A stretch of 64,000 nt of DNA from Bacteroidales bacterium. GTDB taxonomy: Bacteria > Bacteroidota > Bacteroidia > Bacteroidales > UBA932. The stretch lies in the NCBI GenBank assembly GCA_017446775.1, contig JAFSQE010000022.1:62001-126000 (forward strand), read 5' to 3'. This document shows positions 51,781 through 61,399 of this stretch, in pieces. The translations under genes and the position numbers were made by a program. Within the stretch, counting starts at the first letter, position 1. Each line of letters starts with the position of its first letter. The notes under the pieces are model-generated. The model had not been told where the DNA came from. It ran no database searches and saw only the letters and a program-made list of their open reading frames with translations.

Positions 51781-51800
51781 AATTGTCATTACTGACAATT
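51781..51800 (+). repeat. Leader hairpin
   Basis: AATTGTCA, loop TTAC, TGACAATT: an exact 8-bp stem about 8 nt after the predicted transcript start and 10 nt before the terminator-like hairpin. Confidence 0.6.
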
Positions 51801-51809
51801 CCTCTCCTG

Positions 51810-51842
51810 AGTCCGGCAATGATGTTTTTCCGGGCTTTTTTT
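51810..51842 (+). terminator. Terminator-like hairpin before susC
   Basis: AGTCCGG (51810-51816) pairs with CCGGGCT (51830-51836, one G-T pair), followed by a run of seven T. It could end the AlkD-gene transcript, end a small RNA of about 70 nt, or attenuate susC. Confidence 0.65.
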
Positions 51843-51989
51843 ATCAATTCATCTTTACGCACCGGGTAGTTCGATTGAACCATCTTTTCCGTCGACACCC
51901 AGTTGCCGGCATGGACAAAAGTGCACTTTGCCCTTTTGCTTCAGGCACAGATGGATGACACCCTATTAACCAACCAAAACCATTTCGTT
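51843..51989. other. Leader segment before susC without recognised promoter
   Basis: The 147 bp between the terminator-like hairpin and the susC ATG hold no TAnnTTTG box that I can find. A short minus-strand open frame lies across 51768-51888, but it shows no family similarity. Nothing else recognised. Confidence 0.5.
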
Positions 51990-54900
51990 ATGCGCTTCAA
52001 AACAGTAACTCTTACGATTACGTTTGTGCTTTTGGCGACAGCGGGTCTTTTTGGACAGGAAAGGACGATTACCGGCACGGTCCGAGATGCTAACCGCGAC
52101 CCCATTGTCGGCGCCGGTATTCTGATAGAGGGGACAACAAAAGGCACAATCTCTTCCATGGACGGAACATTCTCGCTGAGTGTTCCCGAAGGCCAGGTCC
52201 GACTGGCAGTATCATCATTGGGATATATCCCTCAGAAAATTACAGTCGATGCCACACAGCGCATTGTCAACGTCATCCTCCTGGAGGATGCCCTGGATCT
52301 GGAGGGAACCGTAGTGGTCGGGTATGGCGTACAGAAAAAGGTCAACCTTACCGGAGCAATCGCTTCGGTATCGTCCACAACCCTGGAACAGCGGGTATCT
52401 CCAACCTTGACCCATATGCTCCAGGGCGTTGTTCCGGGACTTAATGTCACAACCAGTTCCGGACGCCCCGGCAATTCGGCCAACATCAACATCCGCGGTA
52501 TCAACTCCATCAACGGTGGCAATCCGCTTGTACTTGTAGACGGGGCAGAGGGAAACCTTGCCCGCATAAACCCGGCCGATGTCGAATCGATTTCGGTTAT
52601 CAAGGATGCATCTGCAGCAGCCATCTACGGTGCCCGGGCATCCTTCGGGGTAATCCTGGTCACCACCAAGGCCGGTATGCCCAAAGAAGATTATGCCCGC
52701 GTACAGTTCAGCAGCCGTGTAGGATGGCAAGAGCCCACGACATCTACCGACTTTGAAACGAGGGGATATTATTCCGTCTATCTCAACGACCTCTTCTTCA
52801 AGGCATACAACGGCAAGAACTACACAGTTTATACCGAGGAGGATATGAAACAGCTATGGGCCCGGGTGAACGACAGGGTAGAAAATCCTCAAAGGCCGTG
52901 GGTCATGATAGACCAGCGTAACGGCCGTGACACGTATGTTTACTATGCCAATACCGACTGGTGGCACGAACTCTTCCAGGACCGTCGCCCCTCAATGCAG
53001 CACAGCATCTCACTTGGCGGGAGCAGCGGCAGGGTAAACTATTTCCTGTCGGGTGCATATAACTATGAGCAGGGGCTTTTCCGCAGGAATACCGACATAC
53101 TCAACCGGTATAACTTCCGCTCCAAGCTTTCATTCGATATCAACAGCTGGATAAGCATGTCCAACAACACATCATTCTACAAATACAGGTACGAATATCC
53201 GGGAGCGAGCGGTGTGAATACCGTATTCTCCCTTATGACTGTGCATGCTTTGGCAAGTTATCCCGCCCACAATCCAGATGGTACTTCAATCGGCTTCACA
53301 TCGTTCGCAGACAACAACTTTGTAATGGACGGCTTTCTCACCGTGCTGGATGAGCCCAACTACAGGAATAAAGACGAGATGACCGATTTCAGGACGACGA
53401 CAGAGGTGATATTCAAACCACTCGGCTCGCTTGAGATAAGGACCAACTTTACCTATGCGCTGGACCAGAACCGCTACAGCAACCGGGCTCTGGTTACATA
53501 CTACTCCCAGTATCCGGGAGAGATAATTGCGGTGAACAACAGCCGCTCCATCGACCGGCTTACCGAGACCTACGAGACCCACAACTACTATTCTGTAAAC
53601 GCCTATGCTACCTGGGCCAGGAGTTTCTACAGCAATCACAATGTCAAGTTGATGGGTGGTTTCAACTGGGAGACCAAACACCTTAAAGACAACAGGGCTA
53701 TAGGCTACTACCTGATGAGCCAGACACTCTCTGACCTTAACCTTGTCGGTGCCGATGCAGACGGCAACCAGCGCATGGAGGTCTCCGGCGGGCAGAACGA
53801 ATATGCACTGGCGGGCTTTTTCGGACGAATCAACTATGATTACCAGGAGCGGTACCTCCTTGAGCTGAGCGGGCGCTACGACGGCTCTTCCCGTTTTGCG
53901 TCGAGCCACCGGTGGGGTTTCTTCCCCTCTGCATCTACAGGATGGAGAATATCGGAAGAGCCGTTCTTTGCGTCTGTCAAGCCGGTTGTGAACAACCTCA
54001 AGGTGCGTTATTCCTATGGTGCCCTTGGCAATCAGCAGGTAGGGTACTACGACTACATAAGGGAGGTCAAGATAAGCACCGGGAGCTATCTTTTCGGAAC
54101 CGGAGCCAAGCCGACGATTGCCACAATAGGGGCCCCGGTGGCCTCTAACCTTACATGGGAGCGGACTGTCCAGCACGACCTCGGAGTGGATGTGGCCCTG
54201 CTTGGCAACCGCATGGTCTTCACCGCCGATGCGTATATCCGCGACACCAAGGATATGCTCACGGCCGGAAAGACCCTCCCGGCAGTTTACGGCGCATCTT
54301 CTCCAAAGATGAATGCCGCAGACCTGCGTACCAGAGGTTATGAGCTCCAGCTGATGTGGCGCGACTCATTCACTCTGGCAAACAGGCCGTTCAGCTACAG
54401 CGCTACCGCCACCTTCAGCGACTACTGGACAACAATAACCAAATTCGACAATCCCAACCGCTCCCTTGCCCAAAGTTATTACGAGGGGATGAGATGGGGC
54501 GAGATATGGGGATATTATACCGACGGCCTTTTTGCGGATGATGTCGAGGCGTCTTCATGGCCAATCGACCAGAGCTATGTGAACAACGGTATCAATTCTT
54601 CTGCGGGTAGCGAACGCGGCCTGCGTGGCGGTGACCTCAAGTTCCGCGACCTTGACGGCGATGGCAAGATAGGAATAGGTGAGAACACCGTAGACAATCC
54701 CGGCGACCGTCGCATCATAGGCAACAGCGAGCCCAGGTATAACTATGGCCTGAATGTGGCATTGATGTGGGGAGGATTCGACTTCTCTGTATTCTTCCAG
54801 GGTATTGGCAAGCTCGACTGGGCGCCGGCCACCAACAACGTCCTGTTCTGGGGCCCGTATGCCCGCCCTTATGCGACCCTTATTCCTAGGGATTTCCACA

Positions 54901-55244
54901 AGATGATCTGGAGCGAAGACAACCCCAACGCCTACTATCCGCGTCCGAGAGGATATGTCGCCCTTGGTTCCAACCGCGAGCTTACAGTCCCGACAGACCG
55001 GTATCTGCAGAACATCGCCTATTGCCGCCTAAAGAGCCTGAACGTAGGTTATACCCTTCCCAAGAAACTCCTCTCCCAGGCCGGGATAGAGGATGTGCGC
55101 ATATACTTCTCCGGTGAAAACCTTGCCAAGTGGTCTGGCATACACTCCGACTACATAGATCCGGAAATGGCGCAAACCAACACCACCAACCGGATATATC
55201 CCTGGCAGAAGTCATATATGTTCGGTATAGATCTCACATTTTAA
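51990..55244 (+). CDS. SusC/RagA-family TonB-dependent transporter, second locus
   Basis: About 1084 residues from ATG 51990 (MRFKTVTLTITFVLLATAG); the frame extends 29 codons upstream without a signal-like start. Signal peptide (ends LFGQ), carboxypeptidase-regulatory-like domain (TGTVRDANRDPIVGAGILI), plug with SGRPGNSANINIRGINSIN, PLVLVDGAEG and VIKDASAAAIYGARASFG, and a barrel ending SYMFGIDLTF. It pairs with the SusD gene 18 bp downstream. The plug sequence is clearly different from both SusC proteins of the first locus, so it is not a recent copy. Confidence 0.95.
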   Translation: MRFKTVTLTITFVLLATAGLFGQERTITGTVRDANRDPIVGAGILIEGTTKGTISSMDGTFSLSVPEGQVRLAVSSLGYIPQKITVDATQRIVNVILLEDALDLEGTVVVGYGVQKKVNLTGAIASVSSTTLEQRVSPTLTHMLQGVVPGLNVTTSSGRPGNSANINIRGINSINGGNPLVLVDGAEGNLARINPADVESISVIKDASAAAIYGARASFGVILVTTKAGMPKEDYARVQFSSRVGWQEPTTSTDFETRGYYSVYLNDLFFKAYNGKNYTVYTEEDMKQLWARVNDRVENPQRPWVMIDQRNGRDTYVYYANTDWWHELFQDRRPSMQHSISLGGSSGRVNYFLSGAYNYEQGLFRRNTDILNRYNFRSKLSFDINSWISMSNNTSFYKYRYEYPGASGVNTVFSLMTVHALASYPAHNPDGTSIGFTSFADNNFVMDGFLTVLDEPNYRNKDEMTDFRTTTEVIFKPLGSLEIRTNFTYALDQNRYSNRALVTYYSQYPGEIIAVNNSRSIDRLTETYETHNYYSVNAYATWARSFYSNHNVKLMGGFNWETKHLKDNRAIGYYLMSQTLSDLNLVGADADGNQRMEVSGGQNEYALAGFFGRINYDYQERYLLELSGRYDGSSRFASSHRWGFFPSASTGWRISEEPFFASVKPVVNNLKVRYSYGALGNQQVGYYDYIREVKISTGSYLFGTGAKPTIATIGAPVASNLTWERTVQHDLGVDVALLGNRMVFTADAYIRDTKDMLTAGKTLPAVYGASSPKMNAADLRTRGYELQLMWRDSFTLANRPFSYSATATFSDYWTTITKFDNPNRSLAQSYYEGMRWGEIWGYYTDGLFADDVEASSWPIDQSYVNNGINSSAGSERGLRGGDLKFRDLDGDGKIGIGENTVDNPGDRRIIGNSEPRYNYGLNVALMWGGFDFSVFFQGIGKLDWAPATNNVLFWGPYARPYATLIPRDFHKMIWSEDNPNAYYPRPRGYVALGSNRELTVPTDRYLQNIAYCRLKSLNVGYTLPKKLLSQAGIEDVRIYFSGENLAKWSGIHSDYIDPEMAQTNTTNRIYPWQKSYMFGIDLTF

Positions 55245-55262
55245 CAGATGGAGGACTGCTAT

Positions 55263-56999
55263 ATGAAAAAGAATATATTCATTCTGATGATATTATCCGT
55301 AGTCGTCGCATCCTGTGACCTGGATAAGTTCCCCCTTGCGTCCCTCTCTCCCGACAGCTATTTTTCCAATGCGAATGAGTTGGACGCCTTTGCGAATGAC
55401 TTCTACTCTGCGCTTCCCGGGACCTCTGTTTACGAAGAGGAGTCCGATATGATTATCAAGATGGGCCTCACCAACGAGATGCGGAGCGCCCGCCCGGTAC
55501 CCGCTTCGGGCGGTGGCTGGAGCTGGTCGGCCCTGCGCAAGTACAATACACTTATAGACTATGCCGGTAACTGCAGCGACGAAAACGTACGTAACGAGTA
55601 TGTCGCTTTGGCCCGTTTCTTCCGTGCGTATTTCTATCTGGACAAGGTAAGGCGTTTCGGAGATGTCCCGTGGTATGACACCCAGCTCGGCTCTGCAGAC
55701 GAGGCGCTCTACAAGCCCCGTGACAGCCGGGAACTGGTAATGGCAAATGTCGTGGCCGATCTGGACTTCGCAATCGAGCACCTGCCCTCTGCCCGGTCTC
55801 TTTATAAGGTTACCAAGTGGACGGCAATGGCTCTCAAGACACGCGCCTGCCTGTTTGAAGGAACCTTCAGGAAATATCACGGCCTGGAGTACGACGCTCA
55901 TTCGTGGCAGTGGTATCTGGAGCAGGCCGCGGCAGCCGGCGACGAATTTATCTCAACCAGCGGATACTCTATCTACAGCGCCGGGCCAAATGCATACCGC
56001 GACCTGTTCGCCAGCACCGACGCCATAGGCACCGAGATAATCCTGGCCAGGAACTATGATGCAACGCTGGATGTAAAGCACAACGGAACATATTACACCC
56101 TTGGAAACTATGGTAACCCGGGTATGACCCGGAAGATGTTCTGCACCTACCTGATGGCAGACGGCACCCGCTTCACCGACAAGCAGGGGTGGCAGACGAT
56201 GAGCTTTGTTGAGGAGACCAGGAACCGTGATCCGCGCCTTGGCCAGTCCATCCGGATTCCGGGGTACAGACGGATAGGTTCCGACAAGACAGAGGCGCCG
56301 AGCCTGGCCGATTCCGAGACCGGCTATCAGCCCACAAAATATATGCAGGGAGTTGACCTGGGGGTTGACCTTTACGGAGCCTCTTACAACGACTTGCCCA
56401 TCTTCCGCAGCGCTGAGGTCTACCTAAATTATGCCGAGGCCAAAGCGGAACTGGGAACCCTGACCCAGGCCGATCTGGACAGGTCTGTAAAGCTGCTGCG
56501 CGACAGAGTGGGGATGCCCAACATCAATATGGCCGAGGCCAATGCAAATCCGGATCCCTACCTGAGGGCAGAGGCGACTGGATACCCTAACGTCTCTGGC
56601 CCCAACGCCGGGGTGATTCTTGAAATCCGCCGGGAGAGAAGCGTAGAGCTGTTTGACGAGAACTTCCGCTACTACGACCTGATGCGATGGAAGAACGGAC
56701 AGGCGTTCAGGCATCCGAACCTGGGCTTGTATTTCCCGGCTCCGGGCAATTATGACCTTGACGGAGACGGTGTTATCGATGTTGCAATATATAAGGATAC
56801 GGCCCCGACTGGACTGCCGGCCACGGTGATAATGCGCAAGATAGGTACCGACATCTTCCTGACGGAGGGCGACCACGGTTACGTGCTCACCAATCCGACA
56901 GATCCGGGTGCATGGAACGAGGCGCGCGACTACTATTACCCGATTCCGACCGATGAACTGAGCTTGAACGAAAACCTTGTACAAAACCCCGAATGGTAA
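55263..56999 (+). CDS. SusD/RagB-family lipoprotein, second locus
   Basis: About 578 residues. The preferred start is ATG 55263 (MKKNIFILMILSVVVASC), preceded by GGAGGA at a good distance; an earlier in-frame ATG at 55248 gives an unusual N-terminus. SusD marks: ARFFRAYFYLDKVRRFGDVPWYD in the N-terminal half and FRSAEVYLNYAEAKAELG, EIRRERSVELFDENFRYYDLMRW near the end. It binds the ligand above the SusC barrel. Its stop shares one base with the next start (TAATG). Confidence 0.94.
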   Translation: MKKNIFILMILSVVVASCDLDKFPLASLSPDSYFSNANELDAFANDFYSALPGTSVYEEESDMIIKMGLTNEMRSARPVPASGGGWSWSALRKYNTLIDYAGNCSDENVRNEYVALARFFRAYFYLDKVRRFGDVPWYDTQLGSADEALYKPRDSRELVMANVVADLDFAIEHLPSARSLYKVTKWTAMALKTRACLFEGTFRKYHGLEYDAHSWQWYLEQAAAAGDEFISTSGYSIYSAGPNAYRDLFASTDAIGTEIILARNYDATLDVKHNGTYYTLGNYGNPGMTRKMFCTYLMADGTRFTDKQGWQTMSFVEETRNRDPRLGQSIRIPGYRRIGSDKTEAPSLADSETGYQPTKYMQGVDLGVDLYGASYNDLPIFRSAEVYLNYAEAKAELGTLTQADLDRSVKLLRDRVGMPNINMAEANANPDPYLRAEATGYPNVSGPNAGVILEIRRERSVELFDENFRYYDLMRWKNGQAFRHPNLGLYFPAPGNYDLDGDGVIDVAIYKDTAPTGLPATVIMRKIGTDIFLTEGDHGYVLTNPTDPGAWNEARDYYYPIPTDELSLNENLVQNPEW

Positions 57000-57907
57000 T
57001 GAAAACACTATCAACATACATTGCTGTATTGATCTTTACAGCAGCCCTGTTTACATGTGACAGGAATGGCCCGCCCACAGTGGACACCTCTCAGGAACCT
57101 GAAGTGTGGAAACCGGTCAATTCCGGTTCCCAGGAGCAGGTTCCGCCGCAGGAATCCCCAGGTACCTCGTACTATCCAAAGCCAGAAGGGGCGTTCCGTA
57201 TCGTCTCTTACAATGTCGGGGCGTTCTCCAAGTATATGACAAACAGCACGGATATGGTGGCAAATATGATAGTTGAAGCCGAGGCCGATGCTGTCGGACT
57301 TAACGAGTGCGACTCGGTTAACCGCCGCCACCTTGTAAACCAGACCGCAGAACTTGCAAAGGCCGTGGGCAACTGGCAGTGGTGGTTCGGCCGTGCCATG
57401 CCTTTCCGGGACGGTGCGTACGGCAATGGAGTTATCGTTCCGCAGCAGGTGCGCATCCTGCGCAAGTATACCATCCCCCTTGCCAAAGGATCCGGGGCGG
57501 AGCAGCGGAGCGTAGCGGTGGTGGAGACCGATAAATACGTAATCGGCGCCGCCCATCTGGACCATACATCGGCCCAGGCGCGTCTGGAACAGGTGGAGAC
57601 GGTAGATGCATGGGCCGATATGGAATACCAAGATGCGAAAGTCCCGGTGTTCTTTGTCGGCGACATGAATGCCGGCCCCGACTCTGAGACCATCGCGCAG
57701 CTCAAACATAACTGGACCCTGCTCTCTGTCACAACGGAGAATACGTATCCCTCGCAGGATTCTAAAAAATGCATTGATTACATCTTCCATTATAAGAAAT
57801 CCGCAGCCGTGACGCCGGTCGGATCGCATGTGATGACGCAGTTCAATACAGCAGACGTCACGCTTGCCTCAGACCATCTTCCAATCTATGCGGATGTCCG
57901 CTTTTAA
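56999..57907 (+). CDS. Endonuclease/exonuclease/phosphatase-fold lipoprotein, first copy
   Basis: About 302 residues. A lipoprotein signal (ALFTC near residue 18) leads into a linker and then the EEP fold. The metal and catalytic residues of the superfamily are in place: Glu in VGLNECDS (about 100), His in AAHLDHTS (about 184), Asp and Asn in VGDMNAGPDS (about 221) and Asp-His in SDHLPIYADV (about 291). EEP enzymes cut phosphodiesters or phosphomonoesters in nucleic acids, phospholipids, inositol phosphates or sugar phosphates. It is coupled to susD. The paralogue at 59943 has the same layout. Confidence 0.88.
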   Translation: MKTLSTYIAVLIFTAALFTCDRNGPPTVDTSQEPEVWKPVNSGSQEQVPPQESPGTSYYPKPEGAFRIVSYNVGAFSKYMTNSTDMVANMIVEAEADAVGLNECDSVNRRHLVNQTAELAKAVGNWQWWFGRAMPFRDGAYGNGVIVPQQVRILRKYTIPLAKGSGAEQRSVAVVETDKYVIGAAHLDHTSAQARLEQVETVDAWADMEYQDAKVPVFFVGDMNAGPDSETIAQLKHNWTLLSVTTENTYPSQDSKKCIDYIFHYKKSAAVTPVGSHVMTQFNTADVTLASDHLPIYADVRF

Positions 57908-57919
57908 TACCATAGAATC

Positions 57920-59938
57920 ATGAAAACATACAGAATACCAGCACTTATCGCTCTCGTCGCGCTTCTGGCTGCCGGTTGCGTCCAGGAACACGACTACGAG
58001 AAAAAGATAAAAATCGATACGCCAGCGAATTTTGCTATCCTGGTGGAAGCGATTGAGGATACGGTCGTACTGATGTCTCCGCGCACCAAGTCATACACCG
58101 TCCGCATCGAGGCAACATCCATTGCAGACGACCTTCTCACCCTGACGATAGGCTCCGACCCCTCGAAGGCGGATGCCTACAATCTTGCACATGGAACATC
58201 TTTCGAGATGGTTCCTGGCGACGCCTTTTCCCTTACCAAGGAACAGCTGTTTTTGCCGCGCTACAACAAGAAATCCTCTACCAGCGTGTTGACGCTCAGA
58301 AGCGGTGCGCTGCCGGACGACGGCGCTACAAGGATTCTCCCGCTCACCGTCACGAAGATAGAGGGGACCAGCCCGGTTTCCCTGGCGCAGACAGACAGTA
58401 CCTTCTTTATCTTCTTCCGGCGCAAAATGCTTCCGGCCTCTGGCTTTGAAGTTGGGACCGGTACAGAAGACGATCCGTACATCATCAGCAATCAAACGGA
58501 ACTGGCCAGCATGGCACATGCCAGCAAAAGCGGGCAGAAGACCTGGTTCAAGATGGTTGCTGATGTCGATTTAAGTGACTTTGAAGACTGGTCTGCGGCC
58601 AATGTCGCGAGCCCGTATGACATGGCTGTCGATTTTGACGGCGATGGGCATAAGATCGTCGGCTTCAATTGCAATGCCGAGTCCTATCCCAGTTTCGTGG
58701 GAGTGCTGAATGGCTGTATCCACGACGTCGTCTTTGAGAATCCCGTGCTGACTGTCGGAGCCTCTCCGGCAGGCCTGATAGCAGCTCAGTCGGGGACGGC
58801 AGAGGGAGCTGCGGCAGAAATCAGGAACGTTACGGTTACGGGACTGACCATCAACCTCAATGGTACGACAGAGGGTATCGGCGGTCTTGTCGGACGTGCG
58901 TATAATACCAGTTTCTCCGATATAACACTGCAGGCCGAGATAATCGATGCCGATGCAGACGAAAAGGTCCCCAACTCTGTTGGTGGGATAGTCGGGGTCG
59001 TGGCCAATGCATGCCAGTTCAACAATATCGAAACCAGTGGATTTGCAACGGGCGCTGCCAGGGTCGGCGGCCTGATTGGTTACATAATAGACACTGCAGA
59101 AGGTGTCACGGTTGAAAGATGCTCTTCCGCTATGGAAATTGTCAACTTCGGGGCAAATTCGGGTGGGCTCATCGGCCTGGCCTACGCCCCGTTACTCACC
59201 GTAACGGATTCTTATGCCACCGGTAATGTCACCAACAACAGCGCCCACTACTGCGGAGGGCTGATAGGCTCTATGAACGGCACCTCTGAGATCCGGCGGT
59301 GTTACGCCACCGGTAATGTCCTCAATAAAGGGGGCAACCATGTGGGTGGACTTATCGGCAATGCCGCCCGTACCACTGGCGATACGTTAATCGAGGATTG
59401 CTATGCGACAGGCAATGTGACCCTGACTGCAAGCAACGGACGTATGGTAGGTGGCCTTATCGGAGTCGTGGAGAACAAGACGGGAGTCACTGTCCGCCGC
59501 TGCTACGCCACCGGTGATGTCGTTTCGGAAACCTCGGTGGCCGCCGGACTGGTAAGTTTTGCAAAATCTTCTGTGTTGACAGACCTCATGGACTTTACCC
59601 TTGAGGATTCTATCGCATGGAACGCGCTTGTATCCAACCAGGCGACAGGGACGTGGAGTTCCGGAGCCATCATTGGCGTGACGAATGTCTATAACACCCT
59701 CACAAACAACTACCGTCGCAGCGATATGGTATTCCTGGACGGAGGAGGGGAGATCCTGTACGACTGTCCCAATGTCTCGCCTTCGGCCCCGCTGATAGAT
59801 GCCGCCCGGATACCGAACTATTATCCTTACCACGGCAAGGCGGCGCCGGAAGGAGCTACCATATCATCTGTGGCTGCATCGCTGGGCTGGCCTGCTGATG
59901 TATGGGACCTTGCCGGAGACACCCCGAAGCTGAAGTGA
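57920..59938 (+). CDS. DUF1735 plus GLUG-repeat lipoprotein
   Basis: 672 residues: lipoprotein signal (LLAAGC near residue 20), a DUF1735-like domain (about 35-170, ADAYNLAHGTSFEMVPGD), then a long repeat region with at least seven GLUG-type turns of the form (V/S/C)GG(L/I)(I/V)G, encoded from about 58876 to 59470, and a C-terminal cap. GLUG repeats build a beta-helix and are typical of cell-surface adhesins. It is probably a surface ligand-binding protein that serves this SusCD system. The repeats are diverged, not exact DNA repeats. Confidence 0.82.
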   Translation: MKTYRIPALIALVALLAAGCVQEHDYEKKIKIDTPANFAILVEAIEDTVVLMSPRTKSYTVRIEATSIADDLLTLTIGSDPSKADAYNLAHGTSFEMVPGDAFSLTKEQLFLPRYNKKSSTSVLTLRSGALPDDGATRILPLTVTKIEGTSPVSLAQTDSTFFIFFRRKMLPASGFEVGTGTEDDPYIISNQTELASMAHASKSGQKTWFKMVADVDLSDFEDWSAANVASPYDMAVDFDGDGHKIVGFNCNAESYPSFVGVLNGCIHDVVFENPVLTVGASPAGLIAAQSGTAEGAAAEIRNVTVTGLTINLNGTTEGIGGLVGRAYNTSFSDITLQAEIIDADADEKVPNSVGGIVGVVANACQFNNIETSGFATGAARVGGLIGYIIDTAEGVTVERCSSAMEIVNFGANSGGLIGLAYAPLLTVTDSYATGNVTNNSAHYCGGLIGSMNGTSEIRRCYATGNVLNKGGNHVGGLIGNAARTTGDTLIEDCYATGNVTLTASNGRMVGGLIGVVENKTGVTVRRCYATGDVVSETSVAAGLVSFAKSSVLTDLMDFTLEDSIAWNALVSNQATGTWSSGAIIGVTNVYNTLTNNYRRSDMVFLDGGGEILYDCPNVSPSAPLIDAARIPNYYPYHGKAAPEGATISSVAASLGWPADVWDLAGDTPKLK

Positions 59939-59942
59939 TACC

Positions 59943-60836
59943 ATGAAAAGAATATACACAGTACTTTTGACGTCAGCCGTCTTCCTGCTCTTTGTCGGGA
60001 ACAAGTGCAATCCTGGCAGGGAGCAGGAAGAAAAGGGTGAACCATACCAGTGGGGAAAGGAGTTGGAGCTGGACACGGTTGCAGTGGATCCCGACAAGAC
60101 ATACTATCCCAAGGCAGAGGGGACATTCAGGATTATGTCATACAATGTCGGGGCCCTGCACAAATACATACCCGATCTTACAGAGAATGTCAATATGGTG
60201 GCGTCCATGATAATCGAAGCCAGGGCCGATGTGGTTGGTTTGAACGAACTGGACAGTTGCAACGCGCGGTGCAACCACTACCAGCTCAAGCTTCTGGCGC
60301 AGGCTGCCGGCAAGTGGGACTACTTCTACGGAAAGACTTTGGACTACAGGGGCGGTGCATATGGGAACGGCATCATGATACCCTCTGGTGCCAGGGTCAT
60401 GAAGGTCAGCAGGCTATGCTTCGAGAACAAGACCAGTTACGAAAGCCGCGGGATGATTGTAGTCGAAACAGACAGGTATGTTGTCGCCACTACTCATCTG
60501 GACCACTCATCGCAGGCCTACATCCAGTCTCAGATTGCAGAGATCAACACCTGGATGCGCGAGGAATATGCAGATTGCGACAAGCCCGTCTTTCTGTGCG
60601 GCGACATGAATTCCAGACCCGATTCCGAGGCGATACAGACACTTTGCACTGTCTGGAATATCATATCCAATACCGAGGAGTTGACCACTGCCAGAAGCAC
60701 CATCGACTATATATTCCACCTCAAACGATCGGCTCCGGTCGAGGTACTGGGCGCCGGCACTATGACCCGCTTCTACCACGGCGATGCAACCATCGCCTCA
60801 GACCATCTTCCCATCTATGCGGATGTCAGTTTTTGA
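59943..60836 (+). CDS. Endonuclease/exonuclease/phosphatase-fold lipoprotein, second copy
   Basis: 297 residues; signal peptide with a possible lipobox at VGNKC (Cys 22, less typical than in the first copy). The EEP catalytic set is complete: Glu in VGLNELDS (about 98), His in TTHLDHSS (about 184), Asp-Asn in CGDMNSRPDS (about 220) and SDHLPIYADV (about 286). It is closely related to the protein at 56999 through its length, with shared blocks such as FRI(V/M)SYNVGA. Its end overlaps the convergent ruvC end by 11 bp. Confidence 0.86.
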   Translation: MKRIYTVLLTSAVFLLFVGNKCNPGREQEEKGEPYQWGKELELDTVAVDPDKTYYPKAEGTFRIMSYNVGALHKYIPDLTENVNMVASMIIEARADVVGLNELDSCNARCNHYQLKLLAQAAGKWDYFYGKTLDYRGGAYGNGIMIPSGARVMKVSRLCFENKTSYESRGMIVVETDRYVVATTHLDHSSQAYIQSQIAEINTWMREEYADCDKPVFLCGDMNSRPDSEAIQTLCTVWNIISNTEELTTARSTIDYIFHLKRSAPVEVLGAGTMTRFYHGDATIASDHLPIYADVSF

Positions 60837-61392
60837 CGATGCGGTCTGCGTGGGCGGCGACAAAGCTTTTCCAGTTGGTGGAGGCTTTGGTGTCTGTCAT
60901 GGGATTGGTAAGCTGGTAAAAGTGGCACATGGCGATGGCGATGGCGTCGCTGGCATCCAGATATTTGATATCCAGAGTGACATCCATCGTCCGTTCCAGA
61001 ATGGCCTTGACCTGCTCTTTTGAGGCGGCGCCCTTGCCCGTTATGGCCATCTTGACCTTACGGGGAGCATATTCGAATATGGGGATGTCGCGCTGCAGGG
61101 CGGCGGCGATGGCGGCCCCCTGCGCCCGGCCAAGCTTTAGCATTACCTGTGGATTCTTGCCGTAGAATGGGGCTTCTATGGCAAGGTCGTCCGGCTTATA
61201 CTGGTCGTAAAGTTGCCCGACCTCTACGAATATCCGTTGCAGCTTGGTAAAATGGTCTTTCTCTTTACGGAGATCAATGATGCCAAGGTCAACGAAGTGC
61301 ACCTTTTTGCCATCGACAAGAATGACCCCGTAGCCCATGATGCTGGTGCCGGGGTCTATTCCCATGATGACTCTCTGGCCGGTGCGGTTCAT
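60826..61392 (-). CDS. ruvC: Holliday junction resolvase RuvC
   Basis: 188 residues. Catalytic acids in GIDPGTSIMGYG (Asp 12), AIEAPFYGKNP (Glu) and DASDAIAIAMCH (two Asp) are all present. It cuts Holliday junctions with RuvAB in recombination repair. It follows serS by 7 bp on the minus strand. Confidence 0.96.
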   Translation of the reverse strand: MNRTGQRVIMGIDPGTSIMGYGVILVDGKKVHFVDLGIIDLRKEKDHFTKLQRIFVEVGQLYDQYKPDDLAIEAPFYGKNPQVMLKLGRAQGAAIAAALQRDIPIFEYAPRKVKMAITGKGAASKEQVKAILERTMDVTLDIKYLDASDAIAIAMCHFYQLTNPMTDTKASTNWKSFVAAHADRIVKN

Positions 61393-61399
61393 CCGGTTT

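Noticed and set aside
51768..51888. Short minus-strand open frame (from MVQSNYPVRKDELIKK) in the leader of the second susC
   Set aside because: About 40 codons, no family similarity, and it coincides with the terminator hairpin; kept only as a remark.
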